Assembly: GCA_035319145.1 (NCBI GenBank)
Contig: DATHDH010000008.1
Coordinates: 1 to 12,722, forward strand
Direction: 5' to 3'
Length of the DNA stretch: 12,722 bases
Source of the DNA: JAAYUK01 sp035319145
GTDB taxonomy: Bacteria; Nitrospirota; Thermodesulfovibrionia; Thermodesulfovibrionales; Dissulfurispiraceae
Shown: piece by piece, positions 5,690-12,644 of the stretch
Position numbering within the stretch: the first letter of the stretch is position 1
Layout: each line of letters begins with the position of its first letter
Translations under genes and position numbers: made by a program
The notes under the pieces: model-generated
What the model was told of the DNA's origin: nothing
Seen by the model: only the letters and a program-made list of their open reading frames with translations
The model's database searches: none

Positions 5690-7498
5690 ATGTATTCCTA
5701 TCGTCTCATGAACGACAGCCTGATCCGTCTGTGTAACGCCCTCTTGCTTGTTGCCGGCCTTGCCTGGTATTCCGATGCCGCCGCTGCAGCTGAAAGCTGT
5801 GTCGACTGCCATGAACAGAAGGAACACATGGAGCAGTCGGGATATCCCCAGTTCCATTTCCTGATGACGAATATAGCGAGACAGACCAAAATGACGGCCT
5901 CGTGTTCACAGTGTCATCTCGGGAATCCCTCCGCAGCTGCAAAAAAAGAGGCGCATGAAGGCCTTCTGCGAGTATGGGCGGTCGACCGGAAAGGAACCGC
6001 AATTTCGCGTGACGGCATGCCTCCTGACGCCCTTGCAGGATGGAAATCCATAGCAGGCAGGGGGAGAGAGAGAAGCACCCTGATTCTGCCGAAAATCGAT
6101 GCGGCCGGACGGATCACAGACAATCCGTCTTATCCCTTTATGCTCTGGCATGACAAGAATCCAGGAACGTATGCGTTCAATCCTGGACTCGCAGGCCGCA
6201 CGTGCGGGCAGTGCCATGCGGAAACAGTCCGGGGGTTCCTGAAGAGCCCCATGGGCGGGGGCAAGGGTGCTCATACGCAAAGCCAGTATCGTTACTGGAC
6301 CGACAAGACGACTGGCCCGCATAGCTGCGGGCTCTGGACCGCTGAGGCATTGGAGCCTCGACAGGACACTTTTACGACAGAGAGAATGGAGTATTTCAAT
6401 TCGAGGGCCGGCAGGCCGATATCGGAGAAGACCGCATTCGAGAATCAGCTTCGCTGCAACAAGTGTCATGTCGGCTGTCTCGATTGCCATCTCGACGGAG
6501 CAAAGGGGGCCCATTCATTCTTGAAAAAGCCTTCGGCATTGTCATGTTACGGCGGTGGGCGTTCTGCCGTCTGCCATGCAGGTCCGCTCGAGCGCCGACG
6601 CGGCGACGGATACCTCAGGGCTGAATTTACTGTTGCCAGCCCTGCGGGTGCAAAGACGTTGCGAGACAGGCCTGACGTGCATGCCGGAGCCGGAATCGTG
6701 TGCGTCGATTGCCACGAGCCGAACAAGTCGACAGGCTCCCATGCCGATTTCAGGCGTGATGTATCATGCTCCAAGTGCCATGCTGCAGTCGTCGGGAAGC
6801 ACCAGCGCGGCGTTCACAAACGTCTTGACTGCTCTTCGTGCCATACCGCCCTGATTGCGGGGTATGCCTTTAATTTCTGGTCTGCGGTCGGGCCGAAGGG
6901 GCAGGAGAACACCATTACGCGGATACAGGACTACTATACAGATGCGGTGCCCCCAATCATCCTGAAAAACCCTAGGGGCATCTGGATCCCGGTTCATGTT
7001 GTTCCTCATATGGCAGGCAATGTTCGCTTCGATGATGTGGCGATATCTACAGGACTTGTGTTCAGAAATCCTCCGGTGTCCGATCTGAAGCGGCGCTATT
7101 TTTCCAACGACAGCTATGCTGTTACGGGCAGGCTCAGACAGTTGGATGCAAAAGATCAGGATGTCATTGCATGGCTGAACATCGACAGGGTCGCCCACGC
7201 TATCGGCAAGGCGCGAAGCTGCGACAGCTGTCATGCTTCGAGGGCGCAGACCGTTGTCGTCGGGTTTTCCGGAGGATCATATAAAGATGTGGAGGACGGC
7301 GAGTACGCCATTATTGCGGATGCACGCGGACTCCGCATTGATCGTATGAAAGGCACAGGCGGTGAAACGCCCCAGGGGTTAAAGCCGTTTCGGGGCATAT
7401 GGGATCTGCAGGGTGACTTTTCCCTCCCGCCAGTGAGGAAGAAGGCAGCATACCAGGCGGTGAAGCAGAAATACGACAAAGGAGCCTTCACGCACTGA
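5690..7498 (+). CDS. Exported multihaem cytochrome c (nine CXXCH plus one CX8CH)
   Basis: A 602-residue periplasmic electron carrier or oxidoreductase. A signal peptide covers about residues 1-34 (LIRLCNALLLVAGLAWYSDAAAAA). Nine canonical haem sites are visible: Cys37, 72, 172, 256, 263, 338, 360, 381 and 511 (first Cys of each CXXCH), the fourth and fifth separated by only two residues. A tenth possible site has eight residues between its cysteines (Cys286 to Cys295-His296). Between haem 9 (Cys381) and the last CXXCH (Cys511) lie about 125 residues with no Cys, suggesting a folded non-haem part. Many extra His residues could serve as distal haem ligands. I do not recognise the subfamily, so no substrate is named. 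Start: ATG at 5690 after AAAAAGGTGG (5677-5686); the ATG at 5708 has no ribosome site. A small exported protein follows 15 bp later, probably in the same transcript. Confidence 0.9.
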   Translation: MYSYRLMNDSLIRLCNALLLVAGLAWYSDAAAAAESCVDCHEQKEHMEQSGYPQFHFLMTNIARQTKMTASCSQCHLGNPSAAAKKEAHEGLLRVWAVDRKGTAISRDGMPPDALAGWKSIAGRGRERSTLILPKIDAAGRITDNPSYPFMLWHDKNPGTYAFNPGLAGRTCGQCHAETVRGFLKSPMGGGKGAHTQSQYRYWTDKTTGPHSCGLWTAEALEPRQDTFTTERMEYFNSRAGRPISEKTAFENQLRCNKCHVGCLDCHLDGAKGAHSFLKKPSALSCYGGGRSAVCHAGPLERRRGDGYLRAEFTVASPAGAKTLRDRPDVHAGAGIVCVDCHEPNKSTGSHADFRRDVSCSKCHAAVVGKHQRGVHKRLDCSSCHTALIAGYAFNFWSAVGPKGQENTITRIQDYYTDAVPPIILKNPRGIWIPVHVVPHMAGNVRFDDVAISTGLVFRNPPVSDLKRRYFSNDSYAVTGRLRQLDAKDQDVIAWLNIDRVAHAIGKARSCDSCHASRAQTVVVGFSGGSYKDVEDGEYAIIADARGLRIDRMKGTGGETPQGLKPFRGIWDLQGDFSLPPVRKKAAYQAVKQKYDKGAFTH

Positions 7499-7513
7499 AT
7501 GAAAGGAGAACAA

Positions 7514-7807
7514 ATGCGACATACAGCATGTGCATTGCTTTTTTTTATTGTTTTGGCTTGTAGCCAGGCATTCGCCGAGGAGGTCATCGCCATAAGCGGT
7601 ACAATAAAGAGTATCGATCTGGCGACGGGCTCCTTTCAGGTAACCACATATGACAGTATCGTCGTTAAGCTGCAGATAGCAGACTCCGAAACGCTTCAAA
7701 AGTTTCGAGATAAACGCGTCATTGTAGGCGATGATGTAAAGGTGAAATATACTGAGAAGAATAATCAGAACATTGTTGTCTATTTCAGAAAACCGGTCGG
7801 CTGCTGA
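7514..7807 (+). CDS. Small exported protein of unknown function
   Basis: 97 residues with a clear signal peptide (MRHTACALLFFIVLACSQAFA, cleavage about residue 21). The mature ~75 residues read as a small beta-rich domain (VIAISGTIKSIDLATGSFQV, then VGDDVKVKYTEKN), resembling OB-fold-like exported domains of the type found beside redox proteins, but no family is certain. A single Cys is the last residue. Start: ATG at 7514 with AAAGGAG (7502-7508) 5 bases upstream. The in-frame ATG at 7499 abuts the cytochrome stop and is upstream of that ribosome site, so it is rejected. The 15-bp spacing and shared export suggest the protein works with or is coexpressed with the cytochrome. Confidence 0.8.
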   Translation: MRHTACALLFFIVLACSQAFAEEVIAISGTIKSIDLATGSFQVTTYDSIVVKLQIADSETLQKFRDKRVIVGDDVKVKYTEKNNQNIVVYFRKPVGC

Positions 7808-7905
7808 TCCGATTTCGAGAATGTTTGTCATGCGGATTGCCCCCTGTTCTCCACTGAAGCAGTTCAGCAAGCGTCTGCCGTCGGCCGATTGCCTGTAGAA
7901 GCGAG

Positions 7906-8448
7906 ATGCGCAGGCTTTACGATTGGGAAATGGATGCGGCTCGTACCGTCTTTGGCGAGAGTATCCGTTATGCCCGGGTCAGGATTCATGAAGCCGTATC
8001 CTGGCCCAATACGCTGTTTCATTTCGGACAGCGGGTGCGGGGTTGCCGTTGCGAGCCGGAGTGTGTCAATGCGGTCGCAATCGGATATCATTGTTTCTTT
8101 CCGCTGCGTCTTCCGGTGGACCCGCCGCAGGCCGCGGCGCAGGAAGATGCGTATGTTGCATGGCTGGTTCATGAGCTTGCCCATGTCTGGCAGTTCGAGC
8201 GCTGCGGACCGCGTTATATTACGCAGGCCCTGCGCGCCCATCTTTGTCTGGGCAGTGCCGTCTATGCGCTGGATGCCCCGCCATCGCTTCGCTTCAAACG
8301 CTCAATCGGTTGGACGCTGCTTGATCTGAATCCGGAGCAACAGGGAAGCCTTGCTGAAACATGGTATCTCGCCCGCCGCTCTCCCGAGACAGCCCCCGAG
8401 TTCTTAGTCGCCGCCCGGCCTTATATCGAAGATTTCCAAAGATTCTGA
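7906..8448 (+). CDS. Putative zinc metallopeptidase-like protein with HELAH motif
   Basis: 180 residues with no signal peptide or membrane segment. The N-terminus (MRRLYDWEMDAARTVFG, then YARVRIHEAVSWP) and the zinc-binding helix WLVHELAHVWQ (HELAH at 89-93) resemble the small zincin-like proteins annotated as DUF4157-like or 'Vgr-related', from memory. The later NPEQQGSLAETWYLAR is where that group usually has its EQQ segment, a possible third metal ligand. A cysteine cluster (47, 49, 53, 63) lies between the two parts. Substrate and any peptidase activity are unknown; related proteins sit near secretion systems, but none is in this window. The ribosome site before ATG 7906 is weak (GAAGCGAG). 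It is separated from the preceding gene by 98 bp. Confidence 0.78.
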   Translation: MRRLYDWEMDAARTVFGESIRYARVRIHEAVSWPNTLFHFGQRVRGCRCEPECVNAVAIGYHCFFPLRLPVDPPQAAAQEDAYVAWLVHELAHVWQFERCGPRYITQALRAHLCLGSAVYALDAPPSLRFKRSIGWTLLDLNPEQQGSLAETWYLARRSPETAPEFLVAARPYIEDFQRF

Positions 8449-8476
8449 TTGTGAACACTCACACGTAACAGACCTG

Positions 8477-8590
8477 GAGGCGAATCAACGGCGGCTTCTG
8501 ATACTTCCGCAGTGCCCGGCTTAACCGCCTGGCGGATAGTCGGGGGCAATCCCGAGACGAAGTCGTAAACTAAAGGATCGGCCATTTTTC
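8477..8590 (+). ncRNA. Candidate structured RNA or leader (unassigned)
   Basis: The 178-base gap at 8449-8626 carries many nested G+C-rich complementary segments. GCGG 8491-8494 can pair with CCGC 8507-8510. CCGC 8525-8528 pairs with GCGG 8532-8535. TCGGG 8540-8544 pairs with CCCGA 8551-8555 around GGCAAT. GAC 8556-8558 pairs with GTC 8562-8564. Alternative pairings also exist: GGCGG 8490-8494 with CCGCC 8525-8529, and GCCC in 8514-8517 with the G-run at 8542-8546. A T-run (8585-8589) follows. It lies just before the ribosome site of the 8627 gene. I cannot match it to a known riboswitch; a DNA-level repeat is an alternative. Confidence 0.35.
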
Positions 8591-8626
8591 CCGAAGAGAA
8601 TAGTGATGCTGTAATGGAGGGAAAAA

Positions 8627-9016
8627 GTGGAATACATCATCAGGGTGCGTGGCAGGAGGCATGATTCTTACGTGAAGTGGAGTCATGTTGCAGCTCTCGA
8701 AGTAGACATGCAAAACAGCAGCATATCGGCTCTCACCTCGGGCGGCAAGTCATTTTACCTTTTCCGTCAAGCCGATTTGGCCGAAAAAGACAAGAATAAC
8801 GGATTGGCGATTGCGGGCAAGGCCATGACAAGGTTGGGTGAGGAATTAACCGAAACGCATACTCCGCAAAGCTATCTGCTTCGAGCCGTCTTCAATGAAC
8901 TGCTGAATAAAATTGAAAAAAAGGTTACCACTTGCAAGGACGATGGCCTGATAGAAGTTGATGATATTTATAAGAATGCATTGAAGGCGCTGAAACATTT
9001 ACAACCTCAGAAGTGA
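8627..9016 (+). CDS. Hypothetical protein, 129 residues
   Basis: Not recognised. The product is soluble, with no signal peptide or membrane helix. The first ~55 residues look beta-rich (MEYIIRVRGRRHDSYVKW, VAALEVDMQNSSISALTSGGK, FYLFRQ); the rest is largely helical with an amphipathic C-terminal stretch (LLRAVFNELLNKIEKKV and DIYKNALKALKHLQPQ). Start: GTG at 8627 with GGAGG (8616-8620) 6 bases upstream, a good ribosome site. The gene stands alone on the plus strand after the structured gap and converges with the operon beginning at 9100. Function cannot be inferred from context. Confidence 0.7.
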   Translation: MEYIIRVRGRRHDSYVKWSHVAALEVDMQNSSISALTSGGKSFYLFRQADLAEKDKNNGLAIAGKAMTRLGEELTETHTPQSYLLRAVFNELLNKIEKKVTTCKDDGLIEVDDIYKNALKALKHLQPQK

Positions 9017-9021
9017 CAGAC

Positions 9022-9049
9022 GGGGGGCGTTTTCCAGCTCCCTTTCTCT
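9022..9049 (+). terminator. Weak terminator-like hairpin
   Basis: GGGGGC (9023-9028) can pair with GCTCCC (9037-9042) with one G-T pair and an 8-base loop. TTTCTCTCTCTT follows from 9043. This is weak because the tract is interrupted by C. It would serve the 8627 gene and lies in the 83-bp gap between convergent genes. Confidence 0.3.
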
Positions 9050-9099
9050 CTCTTGCCGGTCGCGTGACATCCAACGACTGCTGTTGCTCTAAAAACTGA

Positions 9100-10038
9100 T
9101 CAAAATATCTCAATCACGTTTGAAAGTACGTGCTCGGGCATCTGCTCGAATGGTCTCTTGCAGAACTCAATCTTGATGCGATAGCGCCCCTTCGGCAACT
9201 TGGCCGGCACCGCGGCGCTGAGGAAACGCGATCTTTTTCGCTCCTGTACCAGATAGCACGGAACTGACTTATCGCTCTTGATGCGGCCGGTCAGGATTGC
9301 TTTCCCGGGGTCCTCGCTGTCGACAAACGTAATCTGCGGCATAATGCCGAATCTGAAATCACTCGCACCGGAGAACGAAAGTCGCATGGTTTCAAGATTG
9401 GCGAAACGATCGAAGTTGGTCGAAATGTAGATGTGGCGGTTGTAGTCGGGCTCTTTTGTCCTCGTGCCTGAGGTTGCCGCCTCCCAGAAGCGCGGCCGTC
9501 CTGCATCAAGATGGATGGTCTTGCCTCCGTAGTGGCCGACGCCGCAGCAGTTGTTTGAGCGGATAGTTTCCCATAATTCCTTTCCGTCGATGCCTTTTAT
9601 CCAGAAATCGAGCGCCATGCCGTCGATGTGTGAGCTGGTCCGCGCGGCGTTTGCGCCCTTCTTGCGGAGTTTATCATTGTATTCGGGGCTGCGGTAGCCC
9701 GATTCGATGTTGATGAGACGCCCCGGAGCGACCAAATCAGAAAAGTAGCTCAGCATAAAAAGCATGCGCGGCGAAATGTGCTCTCCCTTTTCCACGGTCG
9801 GAAAACCGAAGACCCGGTCGACTTCCGATAACGCAGCATCATCCAGCGAGCCGTCACGGTTCAGCAGCGAAACGCGCGCTTCCTCGCCGTTACGCAGGCT
9901 TTTCAGATGAAGGTTGCCGCTGCCCATCCAGAAGAAACGGTTTTTTGCGCTCTCAGCAGCTGAGGCGAGGGAAGCACCGGCAAAAAGACAGACAATGCCG
10001 AAAAAAAGAAAATAAAAAAGAACGCGCTTTTGTATCAT
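9100..10038 (-). CDS. Exported peptidase of the DUF882/M15 (YcbK-like) family
   Basis: 312 residues, probably a periplasmic zinc-dependent enzyme of the D,D-carboxypeptidase-related M15 clan acting on peptidoglycan or a similar substrate. A signal peptide covers about residues 1-28 (VLFYFLFFGIVCLFAGASLASA). Family landmarks: SGYRSPEYN at 113-121; SSHIDGMALDFW with His137 and Asp144; GVGHYGGKTIHLDAG with His176. His137, Asp144 and His176 match the Zn triad of the family. The last ~110 residues (after residue 200) are outside the usual short DUF882 domain and unrecognised. Start: ATG at 10038, which overlaps the upstream TGA (10035-10037) as ATGA, a sign of translational coupling. A GTG at 10062 reads further upstream in the same frame but would overlap that gene more. 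Confidence 0.87.
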   Translation of the reverse strand: MIQKRVLFYFLFFGIVCLFAGASLASAAESAKNRFFWMGSGNLHLKSLRNGEEARVSLLNRDGSLDDAALSEVDRVFGFPTVEKGEHISPRMLFMLSYFSDLVAPGRLINIESGYRSPEYNDKLRKKGANAARTSSHIDGMALDFWIKGIDGKELWETIRSNNCCGVGHYGGKTIHLDAGRPRFWEAATSGTRTKEPDYNRHIYISTNFDRFANLETMRLSFSGASDFRFGIMPQITFVDSEDPGKAILTGRIKSDKSVPCYLVQERKRSRFLSAAVPAKLPKGRYRIKIEFCKRPFEQMPEHVLSNVIEIF

Positions 10039-10988
10039 TCCGCCGTCGGTGCTTCCGTGCACAATGGGCCATTCAGAGGGATTAGGTTGTTACGAAGAAA
10101 CAGGGCGTCGTCCAGAGAGAGGCGGCAGATACGTCCATGCCGTCCGGGATTGGCGATTTTCAGATAGAGTTCCGGGGAGCCGGCTGCAGGAATACGGGCA
10201 ATCCACGTTGCGAGTGTTCGCGTTTTTTTCGGGTTGCTGCCTGAACGCCATATGCTGTTGTCCGGGCCGTCGTTCATGTCTTCGCTGAAGCGGATGAAAT
10301 CGTCGAGGGTAAGCGGACGCTCCTGTGCTTTGAGCAGGTGCTCGATTCTTATGAGCCGAGCTTCGCTGCTTTCAGTCGGCGGTTTGACAACGCCCTGCAG
10401 ATCAGCAGCCCGATAATGATTCGTATGGGCGAGCGTACCGGTTGTCCGGCGTTCGACATGTATCTTGCCCTCGGGCGAAACTTCAATTGCCGCAATGGTA
10501 TTCTTATCCCCGACAAGATAAAAGACCGGCCGTCGGAAGAAATCGAGCCGCTTTAGCACATCGACGACCGATGCGCAATCAGCGAGAAGGGTTTTGATGA
10601 GTCCGGGTTTCTGCTGTGCCTTATCCCTTCCACCGCGCGAAAGTTGGCCGGCAGTTGCGCTGACGATAACCAATCCCTTTTCATTGATACCCGCCTTTGT
10701 TCCGGGTTCGTCGCCCCCTGTGGCTACAAGTGCAACATACGCATATCCGGCTTTCGGCCGGATAACACGGATTTCCTGCGCATGATCAGGAGCCCAGTCG
10801 CGGTTCTTGACGATGAGAGTCTCTTTCCCCTCAACTGATGCGCCTGTTGCCGCCCACAACGTGCATGCGTCTGCGTTGCGCAAAGCTGCTGCAAGGCAGA
10901 TAAAGAAAAGACCGAACAGCAACGTCCGGCCTTTGTGGAAAGATGGTGACTGCATTTCTGAAGAGCGGCTAGCGGAGGCCCATCGCAT
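10035..10988 (-). CDS. Exported linear-amide C-N hydrolase (Ntn hydrolase, choloylglycine/penicillin acylase type)
   Basis: A probable N-terminal-nucleophile amidase that cleaves linear amide bonds; the natural substrate is unknown. After a signal peptide (hydrophobic LLFGLFFICLAAAL) the sequence reads NADACTLWAATG, so cleavage after ADA would leave Cys42 as N-terminal nucleophile, the arrangement of this superfamily. KNRDW at about 60-65 carries the conserved Arg-Asp pair, and GINEKGLVIV and SNP/NH segments (LAHTNHY) match expected strands. The peptide lacks a lipobox Leu at -3, so it is more likely secreted than a lipoprotein. Start: ATG 10988 with GAGGT (about 10995-10999) overlaps the trpS end by 20 bases; ATG 10955 gives a shorter signal peptide but no ribosome site. 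It is coupled downstream to the M15-type peptidase. Confidence 0.78.
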   Translation of the reverse strand: MRWASASRSSEMQSPSFHKGRTLLFGLFFICLAAALRNADACTLWAATGASVEGKETLIVKNRDWAPDHAQEIRVIRPKAGYAYVALVATGGDEPGTKAGINEKGLVIVSATAGQLSRGGRDKAQQKPGLIKTLLADCASVVDVLKRLDFFRRPVFYLVGDKNTIAAIEVSPEGKIHVERRTTGTLAHTNHYRAADLQGVVKPPTESSEARLIRIEHLLKAQERPLTLDDFIRFSEDMNDGPDNSIWRSGSNPKKTRTLATWIARIPAAGSPELYLKIANPGRHGRICRLSLDDALFLRNNLIPLNGPLCTEAPTAE

Positions 10989-11961
10989 GCCTTACCTCTT
11001 GCATGGTGGCTTCCGCAACTCCGGCAGCCTTTTCGGAACCGAACTTTGCGATTTCGTACAGACGGTCCGGTTTGCTCACAAGCTGACTTCTCTTTTCCCA
11101 AACCGGCCTCAGCGCCTGCATGACATTTCTGATCAGAATCTTCTTGCAGTCTATGCAGCCGATGCCCGCTGTCCGGCATCCTTCGGCTATTTCGGCCAGT
11201 TCGTCAGGTGATGAGAATATTTTGTGGAGCTGATAAACCGGCGACTGTTCAGGGTCTCCCTTGTCGGTCCGGCGCACGCGGGCAGGGTCGGTCTTCATGG
11301 TGCGCAGTATCTTATATTCGACCGCGTCAGGCGCATCGGAGAGGTAGATGGCATTGTCGTAGCTCTTGGACATCTTTCGTCCGTCAAGCCCCGTGACTTT
11401 TGGAAACTGCGTCAGCAGTCCTTCGGGATCGGGAAAGACATCCTGCTCGTAGATGTGATTAAAACGCCGCGCTATTTCCCGCGAGAGCTCAAGGTGCGGC
11501 ATCTGGTCAATCCCGACCGGGACATGTCTGGCCTTGTAAATAACAATGTCGGCAGTCTGCAAAACCGGATAGCCGAGAAATCCGTACATCGCAAGATCGC
11601 GCTCCTCGAGGTTTTCCTGCTTTTCCTTATACGTCGGCACCCGTTCGAGCCAGCCGAGTGGCGTAATCATCGACAGGAGCAGATGGAGTTCGGCATGCTG
11701 CGGCACCATTGATTGAATGAATATCGTAGATTTTTCGGGGTCGAGGCCGGCAGCCAGAAAATTCAGCAGCAGGTCGTTCGTGCTCTCGCGGATGGATTCG
11801 GGATGTGCATACCCGGTCGTCAATGCATGCCAGTCGGCTACGAAATAGAAACAGTCGTACTTCTCCTGCAGGGCGACCCAGTTGGCAAGCGCACCGAGCA
11901 TATTGCCAAGATGGACCTTCCCGCTCGATTGCATTCCGCTTAAGACGCGTTCTTTTACCAC
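10969..11961 (-). CDS. trpS: Tryptophan--tRNA ligase
   Basis: Class I aminoacyl-tRNA synthetase that charges tRNA-Trp with tryptophan in the cytosol. 330 residues, the usual length for bacterial TrpRS. It opens VKERVLSGMQSSGKVHLGN, with HLGN (17-20) as the HIGH signature, and has GLDGRKMSKS with KMSKS at 196-200. GYPVLQTADIVIYK and VPVGIDQMPHLELSREIA are typical TrpRS segments. Start: GTG at 11961, preceded by GAGG 5 bases away; a GTG at 11967 would sit on the ribosome site itself. It begins 10 bp after the M50 gene and its end overlaps the Ntn hydrolase start. M50 peptidase then trpS is a gene order I recall from related bacteria, where scpA/scpB usually follow; they do not here. Confidence 0.96.
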   Translation of the reverse strand: MVKERVLSGMQSSGKVHLGNMLGALANWVALQEKYDCFYFVADWHALTTGYAHPESIRESTNDLLLNFLAAGLDPEKSTIFIQSMVPQHAELHLLLSMITPLGWLERVPTYKEKQENLEERDLAMYGFLGYPVLQTADIVIYKARHVPVGIDQMPHLELSREIARRFNHIYEQDVFPDPEGLLTQFPKVTGLDGRKMSKSYDNAIYLSDAPDAVEYKILRTMKTDPARVRRTDKGDPEQSPVYQLHKIFSSPDELAEIAEGCRTAGIGCIDCKKILIRNVMQALRPVWEKRSQLVSKPDRLYEIAKFGSEKAAGVAEATMQEVRHAMGLR

Positions 11962-11971
11962 AAACACCTCT

Positions 11972-12634
11972 CTAGAAAAGATGCATGATCACAAGAATGG
12001 CCTTGATGATCGGCACAACAATGTAATCGGACAGGCCGGTTGCCACCAGGGTAATCACAATAAGAAAACCGTAGGGCTCCAGCTTTTCGAGCGCAGCCGC
12101 CTGCTGCCGCGGCAGAAACCCCATGAGAATCCGACCTCCGTCGAGCGGCGGAATCGGTAACAGGTTGAACGCGGCGAGTACGACATTGATGATCACGCCC
12201 GCATTCAGCATCAGCGTCAGCGGCGTAAACAGTATCGAGGCGTCTGATCCGACCGCTCTCGCAGCCACCGACACAATCTTCAGCAGAATCAGGCTCACAA
12301 AGGCAAGGAGGATATTTGTCACCGGTCCGCCTGCCGCCGAGAGCGCCATATCGCGCCGAGGGTTCTTGAAGTAGCTCGGATTAATAGGGACCGGCTTTGC
12401 ATAGCCGAATACAAACTGCCCGTTGGTGAGCACAAGGAGAAGCCCCGGCATCAGTAACGTTCCCCAGGGATCGATATGCGCCAACGGGTTCAGCGTCAAC
12501 CGTCCCATCATTTTCGCGGTAGGATCGCCGAGCTTGTATGCAATGAAACCGTGCGCGACTTCATGGAATGTAATAGCTATGAGGATCGGAAGCGCCGAAA
12601 CTGCAATGCGCTGAATAATGTCTTCTATCGCCAT
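11972..12634 (-). CDS. Site-2 protease-like zinc metallopeptidase (M50 family)
   Basis: An integral membrane metalloprotease of 220 residues that cleaves within membranes. The HExxH motif HEVAH is at residues 24-28 in the first membrane segment (ALPILIAITFHEVAHGF). The second zinc-ligand motif, NLLPIPPLDGGR, has Asp165. Further hydrophobic segments run near residues 60-70, 105-125, 140-158 and 195-215. Length and motif layout fit the compact S2P group of the YwhC/SpoIVFB-like type rather than the PDZ-containing RseP. Substrate unknown. Start: ATG at 12634, with GAGGGG (12641-12646) 6 bases upstream overlapping the preceding stop. Readings starting further upstream (to 12712) run antiparallel in frame to the biotinyl tail and are rejected. 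First complete gene of the minus operon in the window, 10 bp before trpS. Confidence 0.92.
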   Translation of the reverse strand: MAIEDIIQRIAVSALPILIAITFHEVAHGFIAYKLGDPTAKMMGRLTLNPLAHIDPWGTLLMPGLLLVLTNGQFVFGYAKPVPINPSYFKNPRRDMALSAAGGPVTNILLAFVSLILLKIVSVAARAVGSDASILFTPLTLMLNAGVIINVVLAAFNLLPIPPLDGGRILMGFLPRQQAAALEKLEPYGFLIVITLVATGLSDYIVVPIIKAILVIMHLF

Positions 12635-12644
12635 CGTCGGCCCC

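Noticed and set aside
5906..6514. Minus-strand reading frame of 202 codons in the cytochrome gene
   Set aside because: The opposite strand holds nine CXXCH motifs in frame, so the antisense frame is a by-product.
7499..7513. Upstream ATG of the small exported protein
   Set aside because: It lies before the ribosome site AAAGGAG and adds charged residues ahead of the signal peptide; ATG 7514 fits better.
8490..8580. Resemblance to a group I intron core or hammerhead ribozyme (GGCAATCCCGAG, CTGATAC)
   Set aside because: Only short stretches match. The hammerhead CUGANGA is not intact, and the gap is far too short for a group I intron.
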